From the NCBI RefSeq assembly GCF_027988105.1, contig NZ_JAQJZJ010000002.1, positions 186,001-250,000 of the forward strand: a stretch of 64,000 nucleotides of DNA, in the 5' to 3' direction. The translations under genes were made by a program, and so were the position numbers. The number at the start of each line of letters is the position of its first letter. Position 1 is the stretch's first letter. Below, in pieces: positions 12,112 through 21,211 of this stretch. This DNA comes from Pseudomonas aestuarii. GTDB lineage: Bacteria > Pseudomonadota > Gammaproteobacteria > Pseudomonadales > Pseudomonadaceae. The notes under the pieces were generated by a model. The model did not search any database. It saw only the letters and a list, made by a program, of their open reading frames with translations, and was not told the origin of the DNA.

Positions 12112-12494
12112 ATCCACACCCCCACCAATAGGATCACGACCGCCGAAACGACGAGAACGATCTTCGAGCCCAGCTTGCCGCCTTCCAGCGTCTCACCGAT
12201 ACCCATGTCCATGATCAAGTGGCGAACTCCGGCCACCAAGTGGTAAAGCAGAGCGGACAGCAATCCCCAGATCACGAACTTGGCCAGCGGACTGGTCAGA
12301 CATTCTTTCACCTCGGCAAAGCCTTCCTCTGACATCAGCGACTTGTCGAGCCCGTAGAGCAGCACGGCAATACCGACGAAGAGAATGACACCGGAGATAC
12401 GGTGAAGAATGGACGTGTAAGCGGTGACTGGGAGTTTGATAGTCCTAAGGTCGAGGTTTACAGGTCGTTGGCTATTCACGGCTTTTTTTATCAC
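12105..12494 (-). CDS. sdhC: Succinate dehydrogenase cytochrome b556 subunit C
   Basis: First gene of the operon; a three-helix anchor with haem and quinone sites. I read a 129-residue protein beginning VIKKAVNSQRPVNLDL with a GTG start at 12494. The conserved SILHRISGVILFVG lies near residue 30 and the haem histidine is in LLYHLVAGVRHL near residue 84. The frame is open upstream to 12590, but that extension runs through the 5' leader and its hairpin and does not resemble SdhC. An in-frame GTG at 12479 is an alternative start. Confidence 0.92.
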   Translation of the reverse strand: MIKKAVNSQRPVNLDLRTIKLPVTAYTSILHRISGVILFVGIAVLLYGLDKSLMSEEGFAEVKECLTSPLAKFVIWGLLSALLYHLVAGVRHLIMDMGIGETLEGGKLGSKIVLVVSAVVILLVGVWIW

Positions 12495-12568
12495 ACTGAG
12501 AGCCCTAACCATCAGGGCAAAGTTGTCGGGAAGTGCACTGGTCAGGTACCCATCACCCAAGGAGTGAC

Positions 12569-12603
12569 AACCACCAGAATGAGGGCCCAAAGCCCTTGGT
12601 GGT
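12569..12603 (-). promoter_or_regulatory. Stem-loop in the sdhC 5' leader
   Basis: ACCACCA and TGGTGGT arms enclose an inner GGGC/GCCC stem just downstream of the predicted sdhC transcription start. It would form the 5' end of the operon mRNA. Whether it stabilises the message or regulates it is inference. Confidence 0.35.
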
Positions 12604-12612
12604 CGGGCGCAG

Positions 12613-12662
12613 AGTATAGACAGTTAGGTCGCTAATGACAACGAAATAGGTCGCTATTGACA
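12613..12662 (-). promoter_or_regulatory. sdhC promoter with two 16-bp direct repeats
   Basis: On the minus strand TTGTCA (12641-12636) and TATACT (12618-12613) are 17 bp apart, a near-consensus sigma70 promoter about 120 bp before the sdhC start. Two direct repeats of TAGGTCGCTAATGACA (12625-12640) and TAGGTCGCTATTGACA (12647-12662), identical at 15 of 16 positions and spaced 22 bp (two helical turns), overlap and lie just upstream of the -35. This geometry fits a regulator binding tandem sites; the protein is unknown to me. Confidence 0.65.
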
Positions 12663-12776
12663 GTGCAAAGGCCTGCGCCTAATGGCTCATTGCACACCCC
12701 ATTCAATTGGCGTAAACAGCGCCATCTCCCGCAAAAAATAGCCCGCAAACCCTTCTGCCGCCTGGGTTTTCCCAAA

Positions 12777-12804
12777 TTGACTTTCGAATTTATCTCACTA
12801 TAGT
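12777..12804 (+). promoter_or_regulatory. Predicted gltA promoter
   Basis: TTGACT (12777-12782) and TATAGT (12799-12804) are separated by 16 bp, 60 bp before the gltA start, giving a roughly 50-nt leader. It is divergent from the sdhC promoter; the two -10 boxes are about 180 bp apart. Confidence 0.6.
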
Positions 12805-12863
12805 GATGCGGGCCCTGCGTGGGGGGCCGTCAGATGATTTCAAGCATAACTAGGAGGCCACAC

Positions 12864-14138
12864 ATGGCTGACAAAAAAGCGCAGTTGATCATCGAGGGCG
12901 CAGCCCCCGTCGAGCTGCCCATTTTAACCGGCACCGTTGGTCCCGATGTAGTAGACGTGCGGGGCTTAACCGCCACGGGCCGTTTCACTTTTGATCCTGG
13001 CTTTATGTCCACCGCCTCTTGCGAGTCGAAGATCACCTATATTGACGGTGATCAGGGCATTCTGCTGCACCGTGGCTACCCCATCGAGCAGCTGGCCGAG
13101 CAGTCCGACTACCTGGAAACCTGCTACCTGCTGCTCAACGGCGAACTGCCTAATGCAGAAGAAAAAGCCAAGTTCGTCAGCACCATCAAGAACCACACCA
13201 TGGTTCACGAGCAACTGAAGAACTTCCTCAACGGCTTCCGCCGCGACGCTCACCCAATGGCCATCATGTGTGGTGTGGTTGGCGCCCTTTCCGCCTTCTA
13301 TCACGACTCCCTGGACATCAAGAACCCGCATCATCGCGAAGTATCGGCCATGCGCCTTATCGCCAAGATGCCGACCCTCGCCGCCATGACCTACAAGTAC
13401 TCCATGGGTCAGCCGATGATGTACCCGCGTAACGACCTCAACTACGCGGAAAACTTCCTGCACATGATGTTCAACACCCCGTGCGAGATCAAACCGATCA
13501 GCCCGGTGCTGGCCAGCGCGATGGACAAGATCTTCATCCTCCACGCCGACCATGAGCAGAACGCCTCGACATCGACCGTACGCCTGGCTGGTTCATCGGG
13601 TGCAAACCCGTTCGCCTGCATCGCCGCCGGCATTGCCGCGCTCTGGGGCCCGGCCCACGGTGGCGCCAACGAAGCAGTGCTGGCCATGCTGGATGAAATC
13701 GGCGACGTCTCGAACATCGACGCTTTTATTGCCAAAGCGAAGGACAAGGACGACCCGTTCAAGCTGATGGGCTTTGGTCACCGCGTTTACAAGAACCGTG
13801 ATCCGCGCGCTACCGTGATGAAGCAGACCTGCGATGAGGTCCTGAAAGAGCTGGGCATTACCAATGATCCGCAGCTGGAACTGGCCATGCGCCTGGAAGA
13901 GATCGCCCTGACCGACCCTTACTTCATCGAGCGTTCACTCTACCCGAACGTCGATTTCTACTCGGGCATCATCCTCAAGGCAATTGGTATTCCAACCAGC
14001 ATGTTCACCGTAATCTTCGCTCTGGCGCGGACCGTCGGCTGGATCTCGCACTGGAAAGAAATGCTCTCCAGCCCGTACAAGATTGGCCGCCCGCGCCAGC
14101 TGTACACCGGCTACACGCAACGTGACATAAAGAAATAA
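12864..14138 (+). CDS. gltA: Citrate synthase (type II)
   Basis: Condenses acetyl-CoA and oxaloacetate, the entry step of the TCA cycle. The 424 residues begin [20 protein letters not shown] after a strong AGGAGG site. The catalytic histidine region [15 protein letters not shown] lies near residue 305, and [13 protein letters not shown] near residue 370. The long N-terminal beta domain is typical of hexameric, NADH-inhibited enzymes of Gram-negative bacteria. It is divergent from sdhC and ends in a strong terminator. Confidence 0.98.
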   Translation: MADKKAQLIIEGAAPVELPILTGTVGPDVVDVRGLTATGRFTFDPGFMSTASCESKITYIDGDQGILLHRGYPIEQLAEQSDYLETCYLLLNGELPNAEEKAKFVSTIKNHTMVHEQLKNFLNGFRRDAHPMAIMCGVVGALSAFYHDSLDIKNPHHREVSAMRLIAKMPTLAAMTYKYSMGQPMMYPRNDLNYAENFLHMMFNTPCEIKPISPVLASAMDKIFILHADHEQNASTSTVRLAGSSGANPFACIAAGIAALWGPAHGGANEAVLAMLDEIGDVSNIDAFIAKAKDKDDPFKLMGFGHRVYKNRDPRATVMKQTCDEVLKELGITNDPQLELAMRLEEIALTDPYFIERSLYPNVDFYSGIILKAIGIPTSMFTVIFALARTVGWISHWKEMLSSPYKIGRPRQLYTGYTQRDIKK

Positions 14139-14159
14139 GCTTCGGCGTTTATCGAAGCA

Positions 14160-14816
14160 CTAAAAAGGCTGCCACTGGCAGCCTTTTTTACATCCAGAGT
14201 CATTCACAGGGCGAATAACTCGCTGCCTTAGCGCTTCGAGCGTGTTGTAGGGTGCATCCACCACAAAACTACCGGCCAACCAAGCAGGTACGCTGCCTCC
14301 CGGCTCGCTATGCATCTGGTAAATCACCTCGACTTCACCAGCCGCTTTCGGGATAAACGCCCAATAGCCTTCGGCCTTGCTCACCCGCACCCAGCCCTTT
14401 TGCTCCGGCAAGTAATCGGCAACACCACTGAGAATACGGGTGACACTGCCATCGACACCTTGCCGGGTGGTTACCCGCAACACTGCATCGCGCGGCCTGA
14501 CCGGCCACGGCATATTGAAACGACTATAGATCCAGCTTTGCCCGCCCTCATGCTTGAGCAGCCTTTGCTCTCGACACGCATAGATCCAGGCGCAGGAACC
14601 GCTGACATCTTCCTGCATCGCCAACAAGGTCGGCATATCCGCCTTGAGCCTGACAATGCCGCGGTACGCCTGGTACTTTGAACCTGGCACCTTGCCCAGG
14701 AATACCTGGATACCCGCTTGATCCTTGACCAGGCGCCAGCCCTCAACCTGCAAGGGACTGGCCACCGCCAGCAGCGCCCCAGCGGATAAAAGCATGCCCA
14801 CCAGCGCCCTCCTCAT
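14160..14816 (-). CDS. START-domain lipid-binding family protein, exported
   Basis: Conserved pseudomonad protein of 218 residues with a Sec signal peptide (MRRALVGMLLSAGALLAVAS) and a START/SRPBCC-type cavity fold, read from segments such as DVSGSCAWIYACREQRLLKH and YSRFNMPWPVRPRDAVLRVT. Such domains bind hydrophobic ligands; the ligand here is unknown. It is convergent with gltA, and its last nine codons (KKGCQWQPF) are encoded by the gltA terminator stem. It shares an operon-like arrangement with the cysteine-cluster gene upstream. Confidence 0.8.
   Translation of the reverse strand: MRRALVGMLLSAGALLAVASPLQVEGWRLVKDQAGIQVFLGKVPGSKYQAYRGIVRLKADMPTLLAMQEDVSGSCAWIYACREQRLLKHEGGQSWIYSRFNMPWPVRPRDAVLRVTTRQGVDGSVTRILSGVADYLPEQKGWVRVSKAEGYWAFIPKAAGEVEVIYQMHSEPGGSVPAWLAGSFVVDAPYNTLEALRQRVIRPVNDSGCKKGCQWQPF
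14162..14189 (+). terminator. gltA terminator
   Basis: AAAAAGGCTGCC / GGCAGCCTTTTTT stem with a 3-nt loop, 24 bp after the gltA stop, with six Ts on the plus strand. The mirror-image A-run makes it potentially bidirectional, yet it lies inside the 3' end of the convergent START-domain gene. Confidence 0.9.
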
Positions 14817-14843
14817 TGCCAGCCCCTCACTTTGACCCCGCCC

Positions 14844-15104
14844 TCAGCTCGCCAGAGCGGTCTGCTGTTCCAGCCAGCCAAGCAGCTGGATCGCCTCTTC
14901 ATTACGAGAACCACAGACATCTGGATCAGGCAAAAACGCCGAGCACACCGCCGGTCGCTCCGCCTTACCGAACAGAGCGCAATAATTCTCTGGGGAAAGC
15001 TGAATGCAACGCTCGCCTGCCGCCTTGCCATTCGGCATACCGGGGATAGACGAACTGATCGAAGGAGCAATACAACAGGCACCACATCCAGCACGGCATT
15101 GCAT
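14844..15104 (-). CDS. YkgJ-family cysteine cluster protein
   Basis: An 86-residue protein beginning MQCRAGCGACCIAPSISSSI. The CxxxCGxCC start and later cysteines (residues near 33, 42, 54 and 64) fit the zinc- or iron-chelating YkgJ/UPF0153 family, function unsettled. It lies 27 bp upstream of the START-domain gene on the same strand. The length is complete for the short pseudomonad members. Confidence 0.8.
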   Translation of the reverse strand: MQCRAGCGACCIAPSISSSIPGMPNGKAAGERCIQLSPENYCALFGKAERPAVCSAFLPDPDVCGSRNEEAIQLLGWLEQQTALAS

Positions 15105-15193
15105 GACGGCACAACCTCGACAAAATCAAAACGGCACGCCGATGTTACTCGACCGACAGCAATCTGGGTAAACAGTGCGATGCGCTACAGGAG

Positions 15194-17092
15194 TCAAGCC
15201 ACGAGCAGGTGCAGGCGAAACCGGCTGCCCTGCCCCGGCGAGCTGAGCACTTGCAGTTCAGCGCCAAGAATATCCACGGCCAGCTGATGGGTGATGTGCA
15301 AGCCCAGGCCAGTGCCACCCTGACCGCGGCGCGTGGTAAAAAACGGGTCGAAAATCTTCGCCAGCACCTCGCCGCTCATGCCACAACCGTTATCCTGCAC
15401 CTCGATCAGACAACGACGCGTCACAGAATCGTGGTCGAGCCGAACCCGCACGACCCCCTGCATTCCCGGCGCAAAGGCATGGATCAGGGCATTGTCGATC
15501 AAGTTTTGCAGGATTTGCCCGAGCGGCCCCGGATAACTGTCGAGCATCAGGCTCGCGGGCAAGTCCAAGATGACCCGATGGGGCGACTGCTTTAATTTCA
15601 GCGCGAAAACCAGCATCACCTCACGCACCAATTCGACCAGATCGAAGGTGCGCCGCTCTGTACTGGCCCGATCACTGGCCAGTTGCTTGAAAGCCCGGGT
15701 CAATTGCGCCATACGTGTTACGTTGCCAAGAATGATCGTCAATCCTTCGTCATTACGACGCAAAAACCGTTCCAGGGTTGAACGCTGCAAGCCCTCAGTG
15801 AAACTCTTCTGCAACTCCTGACCTCCTTGGCGCAGGGTCGAGGCGGCAACACTGACAGCACCAATCGGCGTATTCAGCTCATGCGCGACTCCAGCCACCA
15901 TGGTCCCCAGGGAAGAAAGCTTGTCAGCCTGTAACAAGGCGCCCCGGGTACGCTGCAACTGTTCGACAGCCTCACGCAGCTCACCATTGCTCTGCGCCAA
16001 CTCCAGGCCGCTCGACTGCAGATCCTCCAGCGCCTGATCTCGCTCAAGTTCTGCCAACGCCAGACGCAATACCACCACCATGCCCAAGCTCAGCATGACG
16101 CAGGCGAACAGCAGCACTTGCCACAACACCCCGACGCGCAGCATTTGCACTTGCTCGTATGGCAAGTGGGAAACCAGCAACCAATTGTCTCCAAGCTGCT
16201 TCGACCGGGCATCCTGCTCCCGCGGGTTGAAATGAGTGAAGGCCCAGAAGCCATCGCTGTCGTCAAATGCCCCACTGCTCTGCGCCTGCATCTGCCGCCA
16301 ACTGCGCGGATGCCGCTTGACCATACTCACCTCGGCCCGATCACGCATAAAGCCCCAGGCATCTTCTGGATCGGCTGCGAGCATCCAATAACCCTCAGAA
16401 TCGACCAGACTGAGCGTGTCACCATATGCGTCGGAAACCTGCTTCAAGCGGGACAACAAGCCTTGCCCGAGGTAGTTCAACAGCAGGACGCCGCGCCTCT
16501 TGCCTTGTCGGTCGAACACCGGCGTAGCGGCGCGCAGAGTGGGCTTGAACGGCTGTTCGACTACACCAAACTCCAGATTGAGATCAAAACGCGAGAGGAA
16601 AATCTCTCCTGCCGGTAGCGCCATGGTCTCCGCGAAATAATAGCGGTCGGCCTTGTTCTGCAACTGGGCGGAATCGCGCAGCGTAGCTTGCCCTTCCCGC
16701 AGATCGACACGCACCCGCTCCATGCCGTATTCGTCTAGCCAGCGAATCTGATCGTAAACCCCGGTGCTTGCGGAAAATTCGAGAAACAACTGACCCAGAG
16801 CATGCAGGTTATCCTGGGTCGACTCGTCCAGCACTCTGGCCAATAGCGGCTGCAGGCTGAGGAACTTGAGGTTGCCGCGCTGAGTGGCCAGGTGCCGGTT
16901 GAGCACCCCGACACCCTCGGTCAAGCTGCTCTGTTGATCATGTAACAGCGGATCGAGCTTAGCAGCCAGCAATCGCTCATAGAGCAAGGCCGTCAGCAAC
17001 AGAATCAATAACGCCCAGGGCAGAAACAGCAGCAGCAAATTGCGGCGTACCGGCGCGGCCTGGCGCAAGGTGCGCCACCCTTGCCGCAGCAT
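15194..17092 (-). CDS. Sensor histidine kinase with periplasmic Cache-like domain
   Basis: A 632-residue membrane kinase. From the ATG at 17092: TM helix about residues 19-37, a periplasmic double-Cache-like sensor about 45-310 (repeated PAS-like strands, e.g. LSLVDSEGYWMLAADPEDAW), TM helix about 323-346, a coiled coil to 390, HisKA with phospho-acceptor His404 in GVAHELNTPIG, and HATPase motifs NLIDNALIHAF, DNGCGMS and GGTGLGLHI. The ATG overlaps the stop of the upstream REC-EAL gene (TGATG), so the two are a coupled pair. The signal is unknown. Confidence 0.88.
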   Translation of the reverse strand: MLRQGWRTLRQAAPVRRNLLLLFLPWALLILLLTALLYERLLAAKLDPLLHDQQSSLTEGVGVLNRHLATQRGNLKFLSLQPLLARVLDESTQDNLHALGQLFLEFSASTGVYDQIRWLDEYGMERVRVDLREGQATLRDSAQLQNKADRYYFAETMALPAGEIFLSRFDLNLEFGVVEQPFKPTLRAATPVFDRQGKRRGVLLLNYLGQGLLSRLKQVSDAYGDTLSLVDSEGYWMLAADPEDAWGFMRDRAEVSMVKRHPRSWRQMQAQSSGAFDDSDGFWAFTHFNPREQDARSKQLGDNWLLVSHLPYEQVQMLRVGVLWQVLLFACVMLSLGMVVVLRLALAELERDQALEDLQSSGLELAQSNGELREAVEQLQRTRGALLQADKLSSLGTMVAGVAHELNTPIGAVSVAASTLRQGGQELQKSFTEGLQRSTLERFLRRNDEGLTIILGNVTRMAQLTRAFKQLASDRASTERRTFDLVELVREVMLVFALKLKQSPHRVILDLPASLMLDSYPGPLGQILQNLIDNALIHAFAPGMQGVVRVRLDHDSVTRRCLIEVQDNGCGMSGEVLAKIFDPFFTTRRGQGGTGLGLHITHQLAVDILGAELQVLSSPGQGSRFRLHLLVA

Positions 17093-19311
17093 CAGGCCAC
17101 TTGCCCCGGCCAGGTTCCGAGCCAATCCAGCAAATCCGCACAGGGCATTGGCTTGGCAAATAAATAGCCCTGCGCTTCCACGCAACCATGCTGCAAGATC
17201 CAGTCAGCCTGCTGCTGGGTTTCCACACCTTCGGCGATGACCTGCATGCCAACGCGGGCCGCAATCTGGATCACCGCTTCGGCAATCATGTGCCGATCGG
17301 CAGCCTCGCCGATCTCCTCGACAAAACTGCGGTCGATCTTCAAGCGGTCGGCCGGCAGCAGCCGCAAGTAGCTCAAGGAGGAAAAGCCGGTGCCAAAGTC
17401 GTCGATGGCCACGGTGACGCCCATCTGCTGCAACGCCGTCAATTGCTTGCAGACCGTCTCGAAAGAGCGCATGGCCACCGACTCGGTGATTTCCACCTCG
17501 ACCTGTTGCGGCTGCACACCCGCCACCTGCACATGATGGGAAAACCGCTCAATAAAATCGTGCTGCAACAGTTGCGGTGCCGAGACGTTGACCGCCACGC
17601 GAATCTGCGGATAGCCGGCATCAACCAATTGCCGGGCAGCCTGAAGCGCCAAGCGCAAGAGCAAATCACCCAACGGGATGATGTAACCCGTCGCCTCGGC
17701 CAGGGGAATGAAGGTTAACGGCGGCACCATCTTGCCATCGGCCTGACGCCAACGAGCCAGCGCCTCGACCCCAGTGACGGCACGGCTGCGCAAATCAATT
17801 TGTGGTTGCAACTCGATACTGATGCGCCCGGCGTCAACCGCATCGCGCAGCGACAACAGCATCCGATAGGACTCGGCATGAGCTCTCTGCAGCCTGGGGT
17901 CATAGACTGCATGCTGGTTGTGGCCAAGCCGCTTGGCTTCTTTGAGCGTCAGCAGGGCATCCTGCAAGGCCACACTGGCGCTGCCGGTAAAATCAACCAG
18001 ACGCATGGTGACGCTGCTCAGGCTGTGCACCTGGCCAAGCTCATAGGCCCGGTTGTGACGATGAAACAACGCTACAATTTCCGGCGCACGCACCTGCGAC
18101 TCCGGCCCGAGAATGGCAAACAGGTCGTCCCTGACCCGAGCAATCAAGACATTGCCGCGGAAGGCATCGCGCAGCTTTTTTGCCACCAGGCCAAGGATGA
18201 AGTCGCCATAACCGGTACCGAAAGCAGTGTTGGCACCGGAAAAGTTATCAATATCGATCAGCACCATGGCCCACTCGGCCTTCGCCTCGCTCTGCAGTGT
18301 CATCTCCAGCAGGCGGATCAATGCGTTGCGATTGGGTATCTTCAGTAAATCATCCTGGTACGCCATCTCCTCCAGGCGACTGAACAAGGCAACGTTGTAC
18401 AGGCCGCGACTGATGCTGGCGCTGAACACCTTGAGCAACTCCAGCTCGGTATCATCGAGCGACCGCTCGGTGGCGACATAACAGGCGTAGTCGGCCCCAG
18501 CCTGGTAGCGCGAAAAAAACAGCACTGTGCAGTTATCCACGCGCAAGGTCTGCTGCTCATGCAGGCTGCGGCGCAAGGCAGCCACCACATCAGGGTCATC
18601 CAGACTGTCGATATCGCCATCGATGCTACCGAAAAAGCGGCCGTTGGCGCTGACGACGCGCACAGCGGGCACCGCGCCCGGCTCACCCTCATCCGCCCGC
18701 ACGCAGACAATGCCTTCGGCCTGCAGATCGAGCAGCAAGGCGATTTCCGAGAGAATCTTGGCCGACAGTTCGCGGGTGTTCTTCGAGCAGAACAGCGAAT
18801 TGCTCGACTCCACAATCATCTGCAAGCCGCGCCGCGCTCGAGCCACCGCGCGCAACTGCGAGTAGCCGCGAACGCCTGCAGTCAACACCGTGAGCAAGCG
18901 CTCGGCGGTCAGTTCGCTCTTGGTCCAGTAATCATTGATATCGTAATCACGCATAACCTCCTGCACCGGCGCCATTCCCGGCTCGCCAGTCAGCAAGACC
19001 ACGCGTGTCTCGGCATTGCCGATTACCTCGCGCAGAGCCTTGACCAGGCGCAGGCCGGCATCATCGGTCTCCATCACCACATCGAGCAGAATCAGGGCGA
19101 TATCTTGCTCATCGGCCAGCATCATCGAGGCTTCGCGGTAACTGAAGGCCTGTTGCAATTCGATACGCCCACCGAGAACTTCGATCTCACTGAGGGCGAA
19201 TGCCGTGGCGCGCTGAAAGTCTACATCATCGTCAATTGCCAGTACCCGCCAGACAGGTTTATCTGGGGTAGTGGCAACTTCATCATCGAAAAACATCAAC
19301 TGATCATCCAT
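17092..19311 (-). CDS. Response regulator with DUF3369, degenerate GGDEF and intact EAL domains
   Basis: A 739-residue cytoplasmic protein: REC domain (residues 20-150, phospho-acceptor Asp77 in LILLDVVME, Lys131), a DUF3369/GAF-like domain (about 155-310), GGDEF domain (320-470) and EAL domain (485-735). The GGDEF signature is replaced by RDDLF at 394-398, so cyclase activity is unlikely. The EAL motif (EALARW, 516-521), NVSAPQL, EITES, DDFGTGFSSLSYL and KIDRSFV are intact, predicting cyclic-di-GMP phosphodiesterase activity. It is probably phosphorylated by the coupled kinase encoded downstream. Confidence 0.88.
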   Translation of the reverse strand: MDDQLMFFDDEVATTPDKPVWRVLAIDDDVDFQRATAFALSEIEVLGGRIELQQAFSYREASMMLADEQDIALILLDVVMETDDAGLRLVKALREVIGNAETRVVLLTGEPGMAPVQEVMRDYDINDYWTKSELTAERLLTVLTAGVRGYSQLRAVARARRGLQMIVESSNSLFCSKNTRELSAKILSEIALLLDLQAEGIVCVRADEGEPGAVPAVRVVSANGRFFGSIDGDIDSLDDPDVVAALRRSLHEQQTLRVDNCTVLFFSRYQAGADYACYVATERSLDDTELELLKVFSASISRGLYNVALFSRLEEMAYQDDLLKIPNRNALIRLLEMTLQSEAKAEWAMVLIDIDNFSGANTAFGTGYGDFILGLVAKKLRDAFRGNVLIARVRDDLFAILGPESQVRAPEIVALFHRHNRAYELGQVHSLSSVTMRLVDFTGSASVALQDALLTLKEAKRLGHNQHAVYDPRLQRAHAESYRMLLSLRDAVDAGRISIELQPQIDLRSRAVTGVEALARWRQADGKMVPPLTFIPLAEATGYIIPLGDLLLRLALQAARQLVDAGYPQIRVAVNVSAPQLLQHDFIERFSHHVQVAGVQPQQVEVEITESVAMRSFETVCKQLTALQQMGVTVAIDDFGTGFSSLSYLRLLPADRLKIDRSFVEEIGEAADRHMIAEAVIQIAARVGMQVIAEGVETQQQADWILQHGCVEAQGYLFAKPMPCADLLDWLGTWPGQVA

Positions 19312-19580
19312 GAAGAGCGCCTGCCTTGTTCATCTAACGATGGGACTAACACAACCGTTCCAAGCTGGCTGCAGCTGGAGTATAGCCAGCAGAATGCCTA
19401 CCACAGCCGGTTATACGCCAATCGCGTGGCGACCAGTCAAGACCGCCATGGCGCACTGCAACGGCAGCCGGCCGAGCCCTGAACGCCTGATCCTGCGCCG
19501 GTAGAAACATCAAGCGCCAGCGCGAGGTCGCCTCCAGGCGTCAAGCAAATGTCGGGAGGCGCCACGAGCAGGCGAGCGCT

Positions 19581-20459
19581 TCAGGGCTTGTTCGGCACCT
19601 TCAGGCGGGCAATCAGGCTGGAGGTATCCCAGCGTGCGCCGCCCATGGCCTGGACATCGGCATAGAACTGGTCGACCAGTGCCGTAACCGGCAATTGCGC
19701 GCCATTGTGCCGCGCCTCTTCGAGCAGGATAGACAGATCCTTACGCATCCAGTCGACGGCAAAACCGAAATCGAACTCACCAGCCAGCATGGCCTTGTGA
19801 CGATTTTCCAATTGCCAGGATTGCGCGGCGCCCTTGCTGATCACCTCCATCGCCCCCTGGGCGTCGAGGCCGGCACACTGGGCAAAATGCAGCGCTTCGG
19901 ACAATCCCTGCACCAGACCGGCAATGCAGATCTGGTTGACCATCTTGGTCAGTTGCCCACTGCCGGCCGCGCCCATCAGGCGCACCATGCGAGCGTATGC
20001 CTGAATCACCGGTTCGGCACGCGCATAGACAGCCGCTTCGCCGCCCACCATCACCGTCAGCGCAGCATTCTGCGCACCGGCCTGGCCGCCAGACACCGGC
20101 GCATCGAGGAAACCCAGTTGCAGCTCGGCGGCCATGGCTGCCAGTTCACGGGCGACATCGGCCGAGGCGGTGGTGTGATCGACCAACACGGCACCCGGCG
20201 TCATGCCGGCAAAGGCGCCGTCCGCGCCCAACACCACGCCGCGCAAGTCATTGTCATTGCCCACGCAGACCATCACCAACTCGGCACCCTGGGCCGCTTC
20301 ACGCGGGGTAGGCGCACTGCTGCCGGCAAACTCGGCCAACCACTGCGCAGCCTTGGCCGGCGTCCGGTTATACACACACACTTGATGTCCGCTGCGTGCC
20401 AGGTGTCCCGCCATCGGATAACCCATTACGCCCAGCCCGATAAAGGCTACCTTCGCCAT
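19581..20459 (-). CDS. NAD(P)-dependent beta-hydroxyacid dehydrogenase (3-hydroxyisobutyrate dehydrogenase family)
   Basis: A 292-residue oxidoreductase starting MAKVAFIGLGVMGYPMAGHL, with the Rossmann GLGVMGxPMA motif at the N terminus, the substrate-binding DAPVSGGQAGAQNA near residue 117, and the catalytic lysine in GQLTKMVNQ near residue 170. The exact substrate (3-hydroxyisobutyrate, tartronate semialdehyde or another) cannot be told from sequence. The start at 20459 follows a GGAGG site; the upstream GTG at 20465 would overlap it. It stands alone on this strand. Confidence 0.88.
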   Translation of the reverse strand: MAKVAFIGLGVMGYPMAGHLARSGHQVCVYNRTPAKAAQWLAEFAGSSAPTPREAAQGAELVMVCVGNDNDLRGVVLGADGAFAGMTPGAVLVDHTTASADVARELAAMAAELQLGFLDAPVSGGQAGAQNAALTVMVGGEAAVYARAEPVIQAYARMVRLMGAAGSGQLTKMVNQICIAGLVQGLSEALHFAQCAGLDAQGAMEVISKGAAQSWQLENRHKAMLAGEFDFGFAVDWMRKDLSILLEEARHNGAQLPVTALVDQFYADVQAMGGARWDTSSLIARLKVPNKP

Positions 20460-20590
20460 ACACACCTCCGAATTCAGGGATACTCAGCCTAACATGCGAC
20501 TTAGCGAGCCAGAAAAGCTTCGCGCTCACGTTCAAGTGGTCTGTTCGGCCATTTGACTGACGAGGCTAGCCCCTAAACAACGGAGGACCT

Positions 20591-21133
20591 ATGGGACATT
20601 GGTTGGTCATCGACCTGGAAGCCACCACCGAGGAAGGGGGTTGGCCGCTGGAAGACATGGAGATCATCGAGATTGGCGCCAGCCTGGTCGGCGCCGCCGG
20701 GCATGAGGTCGATCACTTCCAGCGTTTCGTGCGCCCAGTACGGCGGCCGCACTTGACCCGGTTCTGCCGCGAGCTCACCCATATCAGCCAGGCCGATGTT
20801 GATGCTGCGGCGCCGCTGACCGGTGTCTGGCCGCAGTTCGAGCACTGGCTGCTGAATCATCAGCCGCACCTGGTCGGCTGGGCCAGCTGGGGCGAGTACG
20901 ACCGCCGCCAGTTCGAGCAAGACTGGCAGCACTGCCAATTGGTCAGCTGCCTGAGTCAGATCCCCCATCTCAACCTTAAGCGGCGCTTTGCCGAAGCCCG
21001 TCAGTTACCTCGCTCGGTCGGTCTCACTACCGCCTTGCAACTGGCCGGCCTGCGATTCAGCGGCGAGCAACACCGGGCGCTCACCGATGCTCGCAACACC
21101 GCCCGGCTGCTGCCCCTGGTGCTACCGCTCTAA
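20591..21133 (+). CDS. DEDDh 3'-5' exonuclease family protein
   Basis: A 180-residue RNase T/DnaQ-type exonuclease. Motif ExoI is VIDLEATTEEGG (Asp8, Glu10), ExoII is the segment VGWASWGEYDRRQFEQD with its Asp, and ExoIII is HRALTDARNTARLL near residue 162, giving the DEDDh set. It resembles the KapD/ERI-1-like inhibitor-of-KinA group; the substrate is unknown. It starts 12 bp after a GGAGGACC site and is followed at 78 bp by ppnP. Confidence 0.85.
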   Translation: MGHWLVIDLEATTEEGGWPLEDMEIIEIGASLVGAAGHEVDHFQRFVRPVRRPHLTRFCRELTHISQADVDAAAPLTGVWPQFEHWLLNHQPHLVGWASWGEYDRRQFEQDWQHCQLVSCLSQIPHLNLKRRFAEARQLPRSVGLTTALQLAGLRFSGEQHRALTDARNTARLLPLVLPL

Positions 21134-21211
21134 GGCCCAGCAAAGCAGATGACGCACCGCCGCGGCTTGGGCATACTTGCCGGTCTTTTCAGCCCATGCG
21201 AGCAATTGCAC

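Noticed and set aside
17093..17185. An N-terminal extension of the histidine kinase
   Set aside because: It lies inside the upstream regulator's coding sequence; the TGATG overlap and the membrane topology support the start at 17092.
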